Below are positions 10,202-20,922 of a stretch of DNA of 64,000 bases, one piece after another. Source of the stretch: Epithemia pelagica (lineage: Eukaryota; Bacillariophyta; Bacillariophyceae; Surirellales; Surirellaceae); the NCBI GenBank assembly GCA_946965045.2, contig OX337239.1, forward strand, positions 3,123,268-3,187,267, read 5' to 3'. The translations under genes were made by a program, and so were the position numbers. Position 1 is the stretch's first letter; each line of letters opens with the position of its first letter. The notes under the pieces are model-generated. The model was not told the origin of the DNA. It did no database searches and saw only the letters and a list, made by a program, of their open reading frames with translations.

Positions 10202-11224
10202 GTGTTCGTGACTGGACAAGGCCAATGTGTCACCAATTCCGTGCTTGTATTGAATTTAGCAGAATCAAACAAGCAGTGGCGCGAAGGGCCATCCATGAAC
10301 AAGAGACGTTATGGACATGCCGCTGTTGTGTGCAATGACGGCGTCTACGTGATGGGAGGAAACAATGGAGTGAATCTGGATTGTATGGAACGAATTGATT
10401 CCAATGATTTGCTGCAATCATCTTCGACATCAAGCAGCACACGTGCGAGCCATTGGACAAGATTAAACTGTCGGTTATCAACGGGACGATCACGATGTGG
10501 TGCTGTTGCGATTCAGAACCGATACATCGTTGTAATAGGTGGCTGGAACATGGGTTATTTTTCGTCGATGGATATTATTGATACCACGCACCACACCGTC
10601 ACTGTGGGACCATCCATGACTGTTCCACGACATTTTTGTGCCAGTGCGGTCATTGGTCACCGCATCTTTGTCGTTGGAGGCCAAAAGGATGATGACTTTC
10701 TTGACTCGGTGGAGTATTTGGAATTTTCAAAGCCTGAGACTGGCTCTACATTCTTTTCTTTCTCATCCCCTTGGACCACTCATTCTGAGTTGGTGCTTTC
10801 CGATGCACGAAGTTCTTGTGCAGTGGTTTCCGTGGGATCTTGTCTGGTGGTGGTGGGAGGAAGGACGAATTTAACCGTGCAAGTCTTGGATACACACCGC
10901 AACCTCGGATGGAATCTCGCTCCATTTCGTAATTTCCGCAGGGGCTGCAGTCTGGTGACTGTTGCCAATCAAGTTGCCGTGATTGGTGGTGGATACAATC
11001 CTACCTGTGCAACATTACCACTACTGGACAAGAATTCGTGGTGTTTTCGACAACTCTGTGAGCACCAATTGAACGGATGGTATCGTTCTCTTGAAGGTGC
11101 GGATATCCGAGATGAGGATATCTCACCCTTCTTCACATCGAAGTCAGCTGGTAAACACGCAAGGCCCAATACGCTCCATGGTGACAAAGAGAAGGATCAA
11201 GCCTCTAGCCGTTTATTTCTCTAG
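10202..11224 (+). pseudogene. K3: kelch-repeat protein lacking its 5' end
   Basis: The first 63 or so family residues, including the start codon and the first GG doublet, are missing. Homology starts inside blade 1 (GQGQCVTNSVLVLNLAESNKQW), and the preceding bases TTCGTGAC-TGGACAA belong to module D2. The two parts share short similarity (TTCGTGACAGGGCAA in D2 against GGACAAGGCCAA in kelch), suggesting an illegitimate join. The first in-frame ATG is at 10295, on the conserved M-N-K; a protein from there would have five blades. Blades 2-6 and the basic tail (KSAGKHARPNTLHGDKEKDQ) are intact, with a slightly extended end (SSRLFL) because the usual stop is shifted. Confidence 0.75.
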
Positions 11225-11640
11225 TGGTTGACTTGTTTTCTACGTTCTATTGCAATCCTAGGACCTAGTATTATAAGTGTAGACTCAAAAGAAGTCGAAA
11301 CAGTATGTTGCAAGATAGAACGTGCTTGTTTTTTGTCTAAGGCGTGGAAGAAGCGACCAAATTCTTGTGTCTCGACAAAAGTGGTAATGCCACCAGCATA
11401 GATGAGCGACGGTAAGACAAGAATCTGGGGCTTTGTGGTGGCATCATGGCACTTTGCAGGACGCAGAGTCATCGTCCATGGATCGGGAGCTATATGGCAG
11501 GGACACAAATCCAGCAGTGGTGCATTCCAGAAAGGGAGAGTTTCGCATCGATCTCGTTGTCAAGGGCGGTTTGTCCTCGCCATTTTGTGTTCATTACGAT
11601 TGAATAGTGCAGAGTAGTTTCCTGTTCGTGACAGGGCAAA
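11225..11640. repeat. downstream module D2 (after K3)
   Basis: Close copy of the D2 after K5 (19165-19620), including AGATGAGCGACGGTAAGACAAG and the GGCATCATGGCACTTTGCAGG region. It leads into a second shared block at 11641, so K3 and K5 have the same long 3' flank. Confidence 0.65.
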
Positions 11641-12437
11641 TCCATACATGTTTCTTGACATGGCGGGTGCTATGACTGTCAAGAGTCTTCCATTTTCCAT
11701 TCTGTCGTTTCTTGGCTTGGGATGCTGTTGCTACGACGCAATTTTGCTGTTGACCACGACCATTGGCGGATCATATGTTACCATCCCAACAATACTTGAA
11801 CAGCGCCGAGGGAGACTCTCTGCAGTAATCGGTTGCGGTATTGGCGAGATTCTTGTCTGGTTTGAGTAAAGAAGCATGTGTAGTCCTTGTTGCATCATCG
11901 CCCTCGTCTGTATATGAACCTGGATAATGTTCTTACTGTTCTGCTTCTGCTTCGGTGCTGGTGTTAACAACAACTCTTTGGTGAAAAAAGGATGGAATCA
12001 GTGCTTGCCCTACTACAAAGCGGAAGAATCCGCATCGGCTATTGGCCTTGCATGATTTCTTGTTTCGTTCGTTGGCTTGTGATTTGGTTTTTATAACACT
12101 CTGGTTCATGTGGTGGTGGCTGGAGTTTGTGCCTGTGATGTGGTGTCATGGTCGCTATCGACTCGTGTTCTTGATGACATGGGTGGTGCTTGGTTCCTCC
12201 TTCTTGGAGCCACAAGTCACTCGATACGGTACAAGAAGTTGCAGTGCTATACTATGATGGTGGTTTCTGTTTGTGGTGCTGGTGGGCCGTGTTCAAAAAT
12301 AACCAACTGGTCGTGGAAGTCGTCATTTGGTCCATCAGTTTTCGTTACAACGATCAAAACCATTCATTCCTTAGCAGTGGAAATCACGAGAGGGAGGACA
12401 AAACGGGATGCCTCTGTTGTGCATGCGACAATTGTTG
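11641..12437. repeat. duplicated block, first half (paralogue of 19621-20371)
   Basis: Begins CATACATGTTTCTTGACATGG and runs to ACAATTGTTG. The same series of landmarks recurs after K5. Overlapping open frames are present in all three forward frames, so coding status is doubtful; one frame (VQEVAVLYYDGGFCLWCWW) has a weak counterpart near 56890-56990, hinting at a decayed gene. The copy is interrupted at its right end by the recombinase element. Confidence 0.6.
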
Positions 12438-13270
12438 TAATTACACTATGACGATACTTTTTTCTAAGTAGACTCGTGCTATTATTCTAGTAGTCGCCAC
12501 TGGTCTCTAAGTAAAAATCGTCCAGTGTCATTATTCTAGTAATTTTTAGTCTTGATCACGTGTAATGGCACTGGAAGAATATGGTCAAGGCTAGATCTAC
12601 TATCTAGGCACGCTTACACGTCTAAATTCTCAAAGAGGATAGACTGGACCAGAAGCGCTCTGCGAAGGACGAATGTAGGGGTTTCGCACCGGCGGCTGAG
12701 GACCGTGTCCACTGGGTTGTGGGATGGCATCTCCAGTCTTGGGAGCATTCGTAGCCAAGACCCCAGTGAGAGCAGAAGCACGATTCACCTCACTTGTACG
12801 ATTCACACGGATGTAAGCTGCTTGAGATGTAAGGGACTTATGGCGTGCAGTGCGGGCAATTTCAGACGGATTCATCCCCGGAGTGTTGGCAAGCGTAGTC
12901 AATGCATAGTGTCGTAGCTGTCCGCGTAGGGTATTAGGTAGTCCACATCGCGCCAACATGCCATGGTGAGTGTTTCCCTGCTGTTTGATTGTTTTGGCAG
13001 AAGAATGAGGGTGCAAATGTGGTCCGGAGGCAAATTCCAAGCTGGCGTGAGCGCAAGCCCTACTATAGAAAATAATGTTAGACTATACACCATAGTGTGG
13101 AAATTTGAATTGTGTCACGCGTCACGCATAGAATTTGATGCCAAGGAAAACTTGATGCCAAGGAATACTAGAGGAACATTAGAGGATTTCTACTGGGGAT
13201 AGCAAATAGCGACTACTAGAATAATAGCACTCGGTCTACTTTGGAATAAAGTATCGACACTGTATAATTA
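12438..13270. mobile_element. 0.83-kb element with 60-bp inverted ends and a tyrosine-recombinase fragment
   Basis: The left end (12438-12497, TAATTACACTATGACGATAC...) and the right end (13209-13270) are inverted copies: 12470-12497 and the complement of 13209-13238 share GTGCTATTATTCTAGTAGTC without mismatch, and the outer halves are about 80 percent alike. The paralogous block at 20365-20385 lacks this DNA and reads straight through from GACAATTGTTG to GTTTGGGTCC. The element carries a recombinase C-terminus on the minus strand. Inverted ends plus a tyrosine recombinase recall DIRS-type retroelements; Cryptons have the enzyme but no inverted ends. The element is too short to be autonomous. 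Confidence 0.7.
12630..13040 (-). pseudogene. tyrosine recombinase C-terminal domain (136 aa remnant)
   Basis: The frame from 13040 to 12630 contains GQLRHYALTTLANT-(8)-IARTARHKSLTSQAAYIR. This lines up with the end of tyrosine recombinases: the box II arginine in LRH, the second conserved histidine in ARHKSL, and the nucleophile tyrosine in AYI, at the usual spacing of about 35 residues. The histidine two before LR in the usual HxLR is replaced by glycine (G-Q-L-R). No N-terminal core-binding domain or first catalytic arginine is visible, so this is a fragment. The last 60 residues are proline-rich and of no known family. Confidence 0.6.
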
Positions 13271-13294
13271 CATTTTTAACTGAGGCTAGGCTAC

Positions 13295-13397
13295 GCTTAG
13301 GGCACTCGTGCCGTTACAGCTGTTGGCGCACTCGTGCGGCAGCTGAAGCTGCACGCACTCGTGCGCCAACAGCTGTAACGGCACTCGTGCCCTAAGC
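13295..13397. repeat. 103-bp near-perfect palindrome
   Basis: Arms of 44 nt (13295-13338 and 13354-13397) face each other across a loop that is itself an inverted repeat (GCAGCT-GA-AGCTGC). Mismatches are limited to the central two bases of the module GCACTCGTGC, which occurs four times in the same orientation (twice in each arm), so the arms differ only as TC against GA. It sits between the recombinase element and the resumption of the duplicated block, in DNA absent from the paralogous site at 20371. Confidence 0.85.
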
Positions 13398-13404
13398 AAC
13401 CTAC

Positions 13405-13930
13405 CCTCGTTATATATTGTTGTTTGGGTCCTGCTGAATTTGCTCTTCGTGTCGTGCTGCTCAACGAACGAGCAGGGCGGCTGTTCCCATTGTTGTTGTT
13501 TGGGTGAAACTGTGGTTGTTGTTCTTGTTGTTGTCGGCATTATCGTAGTACAATCGAGTGACTGTGTTGCCATTGCTCCTTTCCCACACAAGCCAGGAGT
13601 TTCGACATCTGTTGGTCGTGCTCCTTGTGTGGCTTGGTTCATGGTCTCTTGTGGTCAATGAATCCGACAAAAGGACGAAACGGGTGGATTCCAATGTCTG
13701 ATGATGAGAGAAGCAGTACGACGAAAAACACGACAAGCCAAAAACCTTGTGGACCCTGTAGTCCGCTTCTCTTATGGTTGTTTTTGGAAATGGAGCATGG
13801 TTGGTTGCTGCTTCTCGACATTCCTCGTCCGTCGTCTTGTGAAGAACGAATGAACCCTCCTTGACAATCAAGGGGAAGGAAGCAGTCTCTGGACTGACAC
13901 AACTGGGTCGACAGTGGTTGAATTAAACTT
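13405..13930. repeat. duplicated block, second half (paralogue of 20372-20922)
   Basis: Resumes at TTGTTTGGGTCCTG and follows the copy after K5 through TCGTGCTGCTC, GGCGGCTGTTCCCATTGTTG and CAATCAAGGGGAAGGAAG. It contains TTGTTGTTCTTGTTGTTG microsatellite-like stretches. No convincing gene. Confidence 0.6.
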
Positions 13931-14259
13931 CTATGTTTTGTTTTGGTTGTCGATTCTATTAGAATCTCTTTGGCCAACATACGCTTCGTATCCAACAGAA
14001 GCACTGGCTCCAAAGCTTCCACGTCCACGTGTAGTACTCAAACTCCTACCTCCGATCGGGCATGAATGTCAGGGTGTCGCGTGTGTGTCGTGCTTTCTGT
14101 GTTTTAATCACTGAGTCACTAATCCTCTTGATTCCCCCGCTGGGGGCTAGTATAGTAAGGTTACTCTTCTTCAGTCCACACCCATCAGAGCAGCCCACTG
14201 CAATCTACACATCAGTCAGTGTCATAAATGCGCTGCGGTCAACAGAAGGAAGAGTGAAC
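13931..14259 (+). promoter_or_regulatory. upstream module C of K4
   Basis: Shares with the K6 upstream region AAGCACTGGCTC, CTACCTCCGATCG, ATTCCCCCGCTGGGG and CATAAATGCGCTGCGGTCAAC. The box CATAAATG is at 14223-14230, 37 nt before the ATG at 14260, slightly farther than in module A. Confidence 0.45.
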
Positions 14260-15469
14260 ATGACTCTGAAAGAACAAGCATGGCAGTCGGGCCTTTTCCT
14301 TTCAGACGAGACAGCAGAATGGAATGAAAACGATTGGCCGCCGCTGGAGGGTGGATGGCGCCGGCATCATGCTACGGTCGTAATTGATCATCCCGAAAAG
14401 GAACTCCACAACGACAACAAGGGACAAACGGTCGTCGTGCTGGGAGGAGTCAACGAAGAATATGATACTACCAACTCCGTTCTTGTTATGACTTTGGAGG
14501 GCGAGAACAAGCAGTGGCGAGAAGGGCCACCCATGAACAAGGCACGTGATGAACATACCGCTGTTGTTTGCAACGGAGGCGTCTACGTGATGGGAGGATA
14601 CAATCAAGGTTCGTTGAATTGTATCGAAAGAATTGACGTTAAGGATTTGCTGCGATCATCTTTGATATCCAGCACCACACAGGAGAGCCCTTGGACGACA
14701 TTGACATGCCGATTATCAACGACAAGAAATGGATGTTGTGCTGTTGCGGTTCACAACCGATACATCATTGTGTTGGGTGGCTATTGCAACCATCGCTATT
14801 TGTCGTCAGTGGATATTATATACCAACAATCACATTGTCACTGCTGGACCATCCATGACTGTTCCACGACAATGGTGTGCCAGTGCGGTCATTGGTCACC
14901 GCATGTTTGTAGTTGGAGGCCAAAACAATGTTGACTATCTTGACTCGGTGGAGTATTTGGAATTTTCAAAGCCTGGTGACAATGAAGAGACAAAGAAGCA
15001 GACTGGCTTGACATTGAGTACTTTCTCGTCCACCTGGATCACTAATTCTGATTTGGTGCTTTCCAATGCACGAAGTTCTTGTGCAATGGTTGCCGTGGGA
15101 TCTTGTCTGGTTGTTGCAGGAGGATGGTTCAATTCAACCGTGGAAGTCTTGGATACGAAGCGCAACCACGTGTGGAATCTTCCACCATTCGGAAATCACC
15201 GTGTTGGCTGCAATATGGTGACTGTTTCCAATCAAGTTGCCGTGATTGGTGGATATCGCAATCCTACCTGTGCGACATTCCCATTAATGGACAAGAATGC
15301 ATGGTGTTTTCGTCGACTCTGTGAGCAGCAATCGAACGGATGGTATCATTCTCTTGAAGGTATGGGTATCCGAGATGCTTATATCTCACCCTTCTCCACA
15401 TCGACATTAGCTTGTAAACGCGCAAGGTCCAATACTCACCTCGGTGATAAAGGAGAGGATGAAACTTGA
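14260..15469 (+). pseudogene. K4: kelch-repeat protein, frameshifted in blade 3
   Basis: The frame from 14260 (MTLKEQAWQSGLFL) is open through blades 1-3. At about 14818-14821 the conserved D-I-I-D-T is broken: GATATTATATACC lacks two bases of GATATTATTGATACC. The first frame then runs in unrelated sequence to 14934, while blades 4-6 and the basic tail (CKRARSNTHLGDKGEDET) are intact in another frame to 15469. The N-terminal 60 residues are nearly identical to K6, including a longer insertion (KELHNDNK) between the start region and blade 1, in line with the K3-K4 / K5-K6 block duplication. Confidence 0.8.
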
Positions 15470-16250
15470 AATCTGCTCCGTATTGCATGTATGTCAGTTC
15501 TCAAACCGTAGATGTATTGTTTTATTCATGACATTGCGAACTATTATTGAGATATCATGTACTCCATTGTAAAGTTACACCATAGTGGAGCCAGTCCTTG
15601 GGTAGATGTCCATGGGACCATGCCTCTCTGCTGTTGAAAAGGTCGAGTTATCATGCTGTGGAGGATTATGGTTGCGCGCCGTCAACGCTTGGCGCAGTGA
15701 CTCGTTTGGACGGTCGACCATGCGTTAAGCTGTGGGGTCCGGTCCTTCTATGGCCCATGCCCCTTTGGAATTTGTGACACCGACGTGTGTTCGATATTTT
15801 CTCCAATACAGCAACTTTACTTTATCATGAGGTCGGCAAATTGATTGCGTCGATCCAGCAATCAGTCTCTCCGTAGTGGCTCGTTGACAGTCCATGGGTA
15901 TCAGTCCATGGGGATCCACAAGAACAATCGCAGTGTGCAAGGTTATGTCTTGCCCCTCAATGCCAGTTCCGCCGAAACCTTGTTGCACGATTGCAACACT
16001 GTCGAACAGCACTGTTGGACATGGACCACTACAACGTTTGTGCCTCGTACAGCACCACCAAAACCACGACCCGCGCCGATCATGCCTTGGCTGTAGTCTA
16101 CTAGAACTTGTTTTGTTGTCGTTGTTCTTCTTCGTTGGATTCTGGTTGGTGTTGCTGCCTTGTCGTTCCACATCAACACCCAGCTTGAATCTTCGTATGC
16201 AGGCTTGAAGGGGCGATGCCACCCTTTCCCATGATCAATTCTTCACTACT
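15470..16250. repeat. downstream module D1 (after K4)
   Basis: Same landmarks as after K1, with a shorter start. The relic frame VLPLNASSAETLLHDCNTVEQ is again readable (15940-16005). Confidence 0.6.
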
Positions 16251-17765
16251 CCAATCGGACGCGTCGGGAGGGAGTTGAATAGCGTTCCATACTTCAATCC
16301 ATAGTACTGCGCTCCTCGTCACCGGCGCAACTACCTCCAATGGGGCGACTTTGTGATCGATTCAGCAGGTCCTCATGGTGTCATGTCGAGAAAGGGTCCA
16401 CATAATTGGCGACCAGACTGCCATGCGGTGCCACAATATAAAGAGATTTGCGTGGTCTTGTTGTTGATCCTCGTTCCACGAAAGACATGTGGATGAGGAA
16501 GCATACCATCGCCCTAGTGCTCTTCTTTTTGTTGTTCTGTTTTTTGTTGCACTAGACCTCCTGTTGCGAATCGAAAGCCAAGGTACGATTTCTAGCTTGT
16601 TGCGATGAAAGTTGTCATTGAGTATGTTCATCGTTCATCTGGTTAGAGTCTTCTTTAGAGTCTTTCTCCACGGGAGACATGAGAGCAAGTCACAGCAGAA
16701 AGGCTGCCAGAAGGCGTGAAAAGGTCAATCTCCGAAGCCAAAGACGGCGACGACGGCGGTGCTGATGGTATCTTTTATCTTTTTGTCGTTCGTTTCAATG
16801 GATATTCCCCCAAACTGATGTGGAGTCCCCCTCCCCCAAAATCTTGGTCGCGGAATGAGGACAAAGGAATGGCTCGCAGAGGCGCGCCGACCAAGACCAG
16901 CCCTGTCACACTATTCTGTCCTGTGCTCACAGGCGCGCCGACCGAGACGAGCAGTTCCACTCTTTCCTCTATTCGAAAAAGGAGCGGACAAAACTGACAA
17001 TTGCTCTCGTCGCCAAGACGACCACTCTACAATAGAACCTACTGCCACACTCCATGGGAAACCATGGAATCGTTCGTTACGAGCAATTTATGAGACTCTG
17101 CCAGTGACGAGGCATGTACTTCTCTTCTTCCTTTTCTTGGTGAAAGACTACGAAGATTGTCGCAAGGAAAAAGACCAACCATATGAAGGCGCTTTGAATG
17201 AAATGGAACAAGGGAGAACAACAACGACCATTCCACAAAAGTGGTAGCACCGAGGATGCAGAAGCGTTGACGATGCGTCATTCCTCATCCACAAAACTCC
17301 CTCTGCAAGCTTGTCTGCCTCCAGGGTGCTGCCCAAGACCCCACATTGATGCTGGTGTACAATCGTTGTTGGTGAGACTCTCTCGATCAACCAAGTGACC
17401 CCTCCAGTTTGTCATCTTCCCAAAAACTCCTAACGCTACATGAGCAACAAGAAAAGAACCCGAGCGACCCGCCATGGGCCAATGCAAACATGGTGATAGC
17501 GAGTACTCTTCTGATTTACCGCATTCATCCTCAAAAAGATCAGCAATGATTGGTACATGGAATCTCGTGTTTCGTGTAAACAACATCACCATCCCATGGG
17601 TCCCTCTGTAAGAAGAGTAGTTGTGGTTATTGAAAGCAGAGGCTCGACAAGTAGGATTGCAAAGAGATCCTCTAGTCATGAGCGCCCACGAAGAACGAAA
17701 AACCTATGGATATGAGAAAGAACTGGATAGGAGCCATACATATCAGTGGTCGTCTGTCTCGCCAT
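16251..17765. repeat. intergenic block paralogous to parts of 51990-54837
   Basis: Three pieces recur between K12 and K13: 16251-16450 (CAATCGGACGC, GGTGTCATGTCGAGAAAG) near 51990-52320; 16800-17080 (GGTCGCGGAATGAGGAC, several GGCGCGCC sites) near 52990-53190; and 17225-17765 (GCACCGAGGATGCAGAA, CTCATCCACAAAACTCCCTC) near 54325-54837. The stretch holds no gene that I can support. Confidence 0.55.
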
Positions 17766-18021
17766 GAGGTTTATTTCGGTATCCAAAAACTTTTATGGAA
17801 CTCGAAACAAGAATGCGTGATCATCTTCATTGCGTGGCTACGGTCACGATTTGTCTCGTGACGAAAGCTCCTACCCCTCTTTGGTCCATCCATTTCGTCA
17901 AGTCAGTCGTGCTTCCAGTCCGCACCCATCAGAATCACAGGAGCAGAGCAAACCCTCTAACCACTAACACAATACAGTGTCTCGGTCCTCATAAATTTGC
18001 TGCTATTAATATTTTGGAGCA
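17766..18021 (+). promoter_or_regulatory. upstream module A of K5
   Basis: Begins with TTTATTTCGGTATCCAAAAAC and carries the full module-A series. CATAAATT is at 17990-17997, 32 nt before the ATG. Confidence 0.5.
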
Positions 18022-19164
18022 ATGAGCACGACACTGAAAGAACAAGCATGGCAGTCGGGCCTTTTCTTATCGAAAGAGACAGCACAATGGAATGAAAATG
18101 ATTGGCCTCCTCTCGAGGGTGGATGGCGTGACGAACATGCGACAGTCGTACTAGATCATCCCGATACGGACAACGACAACAACAACAAGAGACAAACCGT
18201 CGTCGTGTTGGGTGGATATCAAGCAGATCAGGGCAGTCTCGATTCCATTCTTGTATTGAACGTGACAGCACCGGACAAGCACTGGCGAGAAGGGCCATCA
18301 ATGAACAAGAGTCATCGAGGACATGCCGCTGTTGGGTGCAACGGAGGCGTCTATGTGATAGGAGGATACAATGGAAGATTATATTTAGATTGTATCGAAA
18401 GAATTGACGTAAAGGATTTGCTGCGATCATCTTCGACATCCAGCACCACACAGGAGAGCCCTTGGACGACATTGGCATGTCGATTATCAACGGGACGGTT
18501 TGGATGTTGTGCTGCTGTGGTTCACAACCGATATATCGTTGTAATGGGTGGCTCTTACAACCATCGCTATTTGTCGTCGGTGGATATTATCGATACCAGC
18601 AATGACGCTGTCATTGCGGGACCATCCATGACTGCTCCACGACAATGGTGTGCCAGTGCCGTTATTGGCCACCGCATCTTTGTCGTTGGAGGCCGTAACG
18701 AGAACGGCCAACTTGACTCGGTGGAGTATTTGGACTTTGCAGAGGAGACACAAAACGACACTTTGTCAACAGTCATTTCCTTCTCATCCAGTTGGATCAC
18801 CCATTCTGATTTGGTGCTTCCGAACCCTCGAGCTTATTGTGCAATGGTTGCCGTGGGATCTTGTCTTATTGTGGCCGGAGGAAGCCGTCAAACCGTGGAA
18901 GTGTTGGATACGCACCGCAACCGCGTTTGGAATCTCCCATCACTCGGAAATGACCGCTTTGACTGCACTATGGTGGCTGTTGCCAATCAAGTTGCCGTGA
19001 TTGGTGGTGGATTCAATCCTACCTGTGCAACATTACCGCTACTGGACAAGAATTCGTGGTGTTTTCGACAACTCTGTGAGCAGCAGCCCAACGGATGGTA
19101 TCATTCTCTTGAAGGTGCTGATATCCGAGATGAAGATATCTCACCCTTCTTCACATCGACATGA
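18022..19164 (+). CDS. K5: six-bladed kelch-repeat protein, 380 aa, tail lost
   Basis: Complete from MSTTLKEQAWQSGLFL through six kelch motifs. The linker before blade 1 is long and polar (DTDNDNNNKRQ). Blade 3 starts with a serine insertion (MGGSYNHRY). As in K2, a TGA replaces the serine codon at FFTST-(S)-A, so the basic tail is not translated although the DNA after it still resembles it. From 18731 to about 19032 the gene is almost identical to K9 (about five differences in 300 bases by eye), including the unusual VLPNPRAYCAMV and IVAGGSRQTV, while the DNA on either side differs more. That pattern fits recent gene conversion. Confidence 0.85.
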   Translation: MSTTLKEQAWQSGLFLSKETAQWNENDWPPLEGGWRDEHATVVLDHPDTDNDNNNKRQTVVVLGGYQADQGSLDSILVLNVTAPDKHWREGPSMNKSHRGHAAVGCNGGVYVIGGYNGRLYLDCIERIDVKDLLRSSSTSSTTQESPWTTLACRLSTGRFGCCAAVVHNRYIVVMGGSYNHRYLSSVDIIDTSNDAVIAGPSMTAPRQWCASAVIGHRIFVVGGRNENGQLDSVEYLDFAEETQNDTLSTVISFSSSWITHSDLVLPNPRAYCAMVAVGSCLIVAGGSRQTVEVLDTHRNRVWNLPSLGNDRFDCTMVAVANQVAVIGGGFNPTCATLPLLDKNSWCFRQLCEQQPNGWYHSLEGADIRDEDISPFFTST

Positions 19165-19620
19165 GCTCGTCAACGCGCAAGGTTCAATACTCACCGTGGT
19201 GACAAAGGGACAGATGAAGCCTCGACGTTTTGTTCTCAAGTCATTAACTTGTTTCTACGTTCCTTTGCAATCCTAGGACCTAGTAATTGGTTACTCAAAA
19301 GTAGAAAGAACATGTTGCAAGATAGAAGGTGCTTGTTTGTTGTCGATGGCGTGGAAGGAACGACCAAATTTTTGTGTCGCTACAAGTGGTAATGCCACCA
19401 GCATGGTTGTGCGACCGAGAGACAAGAATCTAGGGCTTTGTGGTGGCATCATGGGACACAGAGTCATCGTCCATGGATTGGTAGCTATATGGCAGGGAGA
19501 AAGGGAAAGTTTCGCATCGATGTCGTAGTCAAGGGCAATCCGCTTTGTCCTCGCCATTTGGTGTTCCTGACGATTGAATAGTGCAGAGTAGTTTTCTTGT
19601 TCGTGACAGGGCAAATCCAT
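19165..19620. repeat. downstream module D2 (after K5)
   Basis: Long version of D2, closely matching 11225-11640. Ends at GACAGGGCAAATCCATACATG, where the larger duplicated block starts. Confidence 0.65.
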
Positions 19621-20922
19621 ACATGTTTCTTGACATGGCGGGTGCTGTGACTGTCAAGGGTGCTCCATCCTGTCGTTTCTTGGCTTGGGATGATCGTGTG
19701 ACGACACAATTCTGCTGTGGACCACGACCATTGGCGGATCATATTTGACCATCCAAACAATACCTGAAGAACGCCAAGGGAGACTCTCCGCGTTGGTTGA
19801 TTGCGGTATTGGCAGAATTCTTGTCTGGGTTGAGTTGCGGACCCTGTTGCATCGGTGTGTTCCTCCTCTGTATATGAACCTGGATAATGTTCTTGCTGTT
19901 CTGCTGCTGCTTCGGTGCTGGTGTTAACAACAACTCTTTGGTGAAAAAAGGATGGAACCAGTGTTTGCCCTACTACAAAAGTGGAAGACTCCGCATCGAC
20001 TATTGGCCTTGCATGATTTCTCGTTTTGTTCGTTGGGTTGTGATTTGTTTTTTATAACACTCTGGTTCATGTTATTGTGGCTGGAGTTTGTGCCTTCGCT
20101 CGTGTTCTTGATGAGATGGGTGGTGCTTGGTTCCTCTTTCTTTGAACCACAAGTCACTCGACACGGTAAACAAAGTAGTTGCAGTGCTACTGTGTTGGTG
20201 GTTTCTGTTTGTGGTGCTGGTGGGCCGTGTTCAAAAATAACCAACTGGTTGTGGAAGTCGTCATTTGGTCCATCAGTTTTCGTTGCAACGATCAAAACCC
20301 TTCATTCCTTAGCAGTGGAAATCACGAGAGGGAGGGCAAAGCGGGATGCCTCTGTTGTGCATGCGACAATTGTTGCTGTTTGGGTCCTGTTGAGTTTTCT
20401 CTTCTTGTCGTGCTGCTCCACGAACGAGCAGGACGGCTGTTCCCATTGTTGTTGTTTGGGTGTAGCTGTGGTTGTTGTTCTTGTTGTTGTCGGCATTATC
20501 GTAGTACAATCGAATGACTGTGTTGCCATTGCTCCTTTCCCGCCACGAACCACGAGTTTCGACATCTGTTGGTCGTGCTCCTTGTATGGCTTGGTTCATG
20601 GTCTCTTGTGGTCAATGAATCCGACAAAAGGACGAAACGGGTGGATTCCAATGTCTGATGATGAGAGAAGCAGTACGACGAAAAAACACGACAAGCGAAA
20701 ACCTTGTGGACCTGATGTTGTCCGCTTCTCTGATGGTTCTTTTTGGAAATCGAGCATGGTTGGTTGGTTGCTGCTTCTCTACATTCCTCGTCCGTCGTCT
20801 TGTGAAGAACGAATCATTATTGATCGAGCAAAGATGGAATGGAACCGTCCTTGACAATCAAGGGGAAGGAAGGAGTCTCTGGACTGACGCAACTGGGTCG
20901 ACAGTGGTTGAATTAAACTTGC
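19621..20922. repeat. uninterrupted copy of the duplicated block (paralogue of 11641-12437 plus 13405-13930)
   Basis: This copy has no element between ACAATTGTTG and CTGTTTGGGTCC (about 20371), giving the empty site for the recombinase element. It contains a 300-residue open frame at 19952-20854 (+), cysteine- and tryptophan-rich, overlapped by long frames in other phases. The same frame is broken in the other copy, so I regard it as unproven. Confidence 0.6.

Noticed and set aside
12438-13270. Ordinary Tc1/mariner element flanked by TA
   Set aside because: The TAATTA ends would allow it, but the only protein remnant is a tyrosine recombinase, not a DDE/D transposase.
19952-20854. 300-residue forward open frame as a host gene
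   Set aside because: It lies in a duplicated block, is disrupted in the other copy, overlaps long frames in other phases and has biased C/W/S composition.
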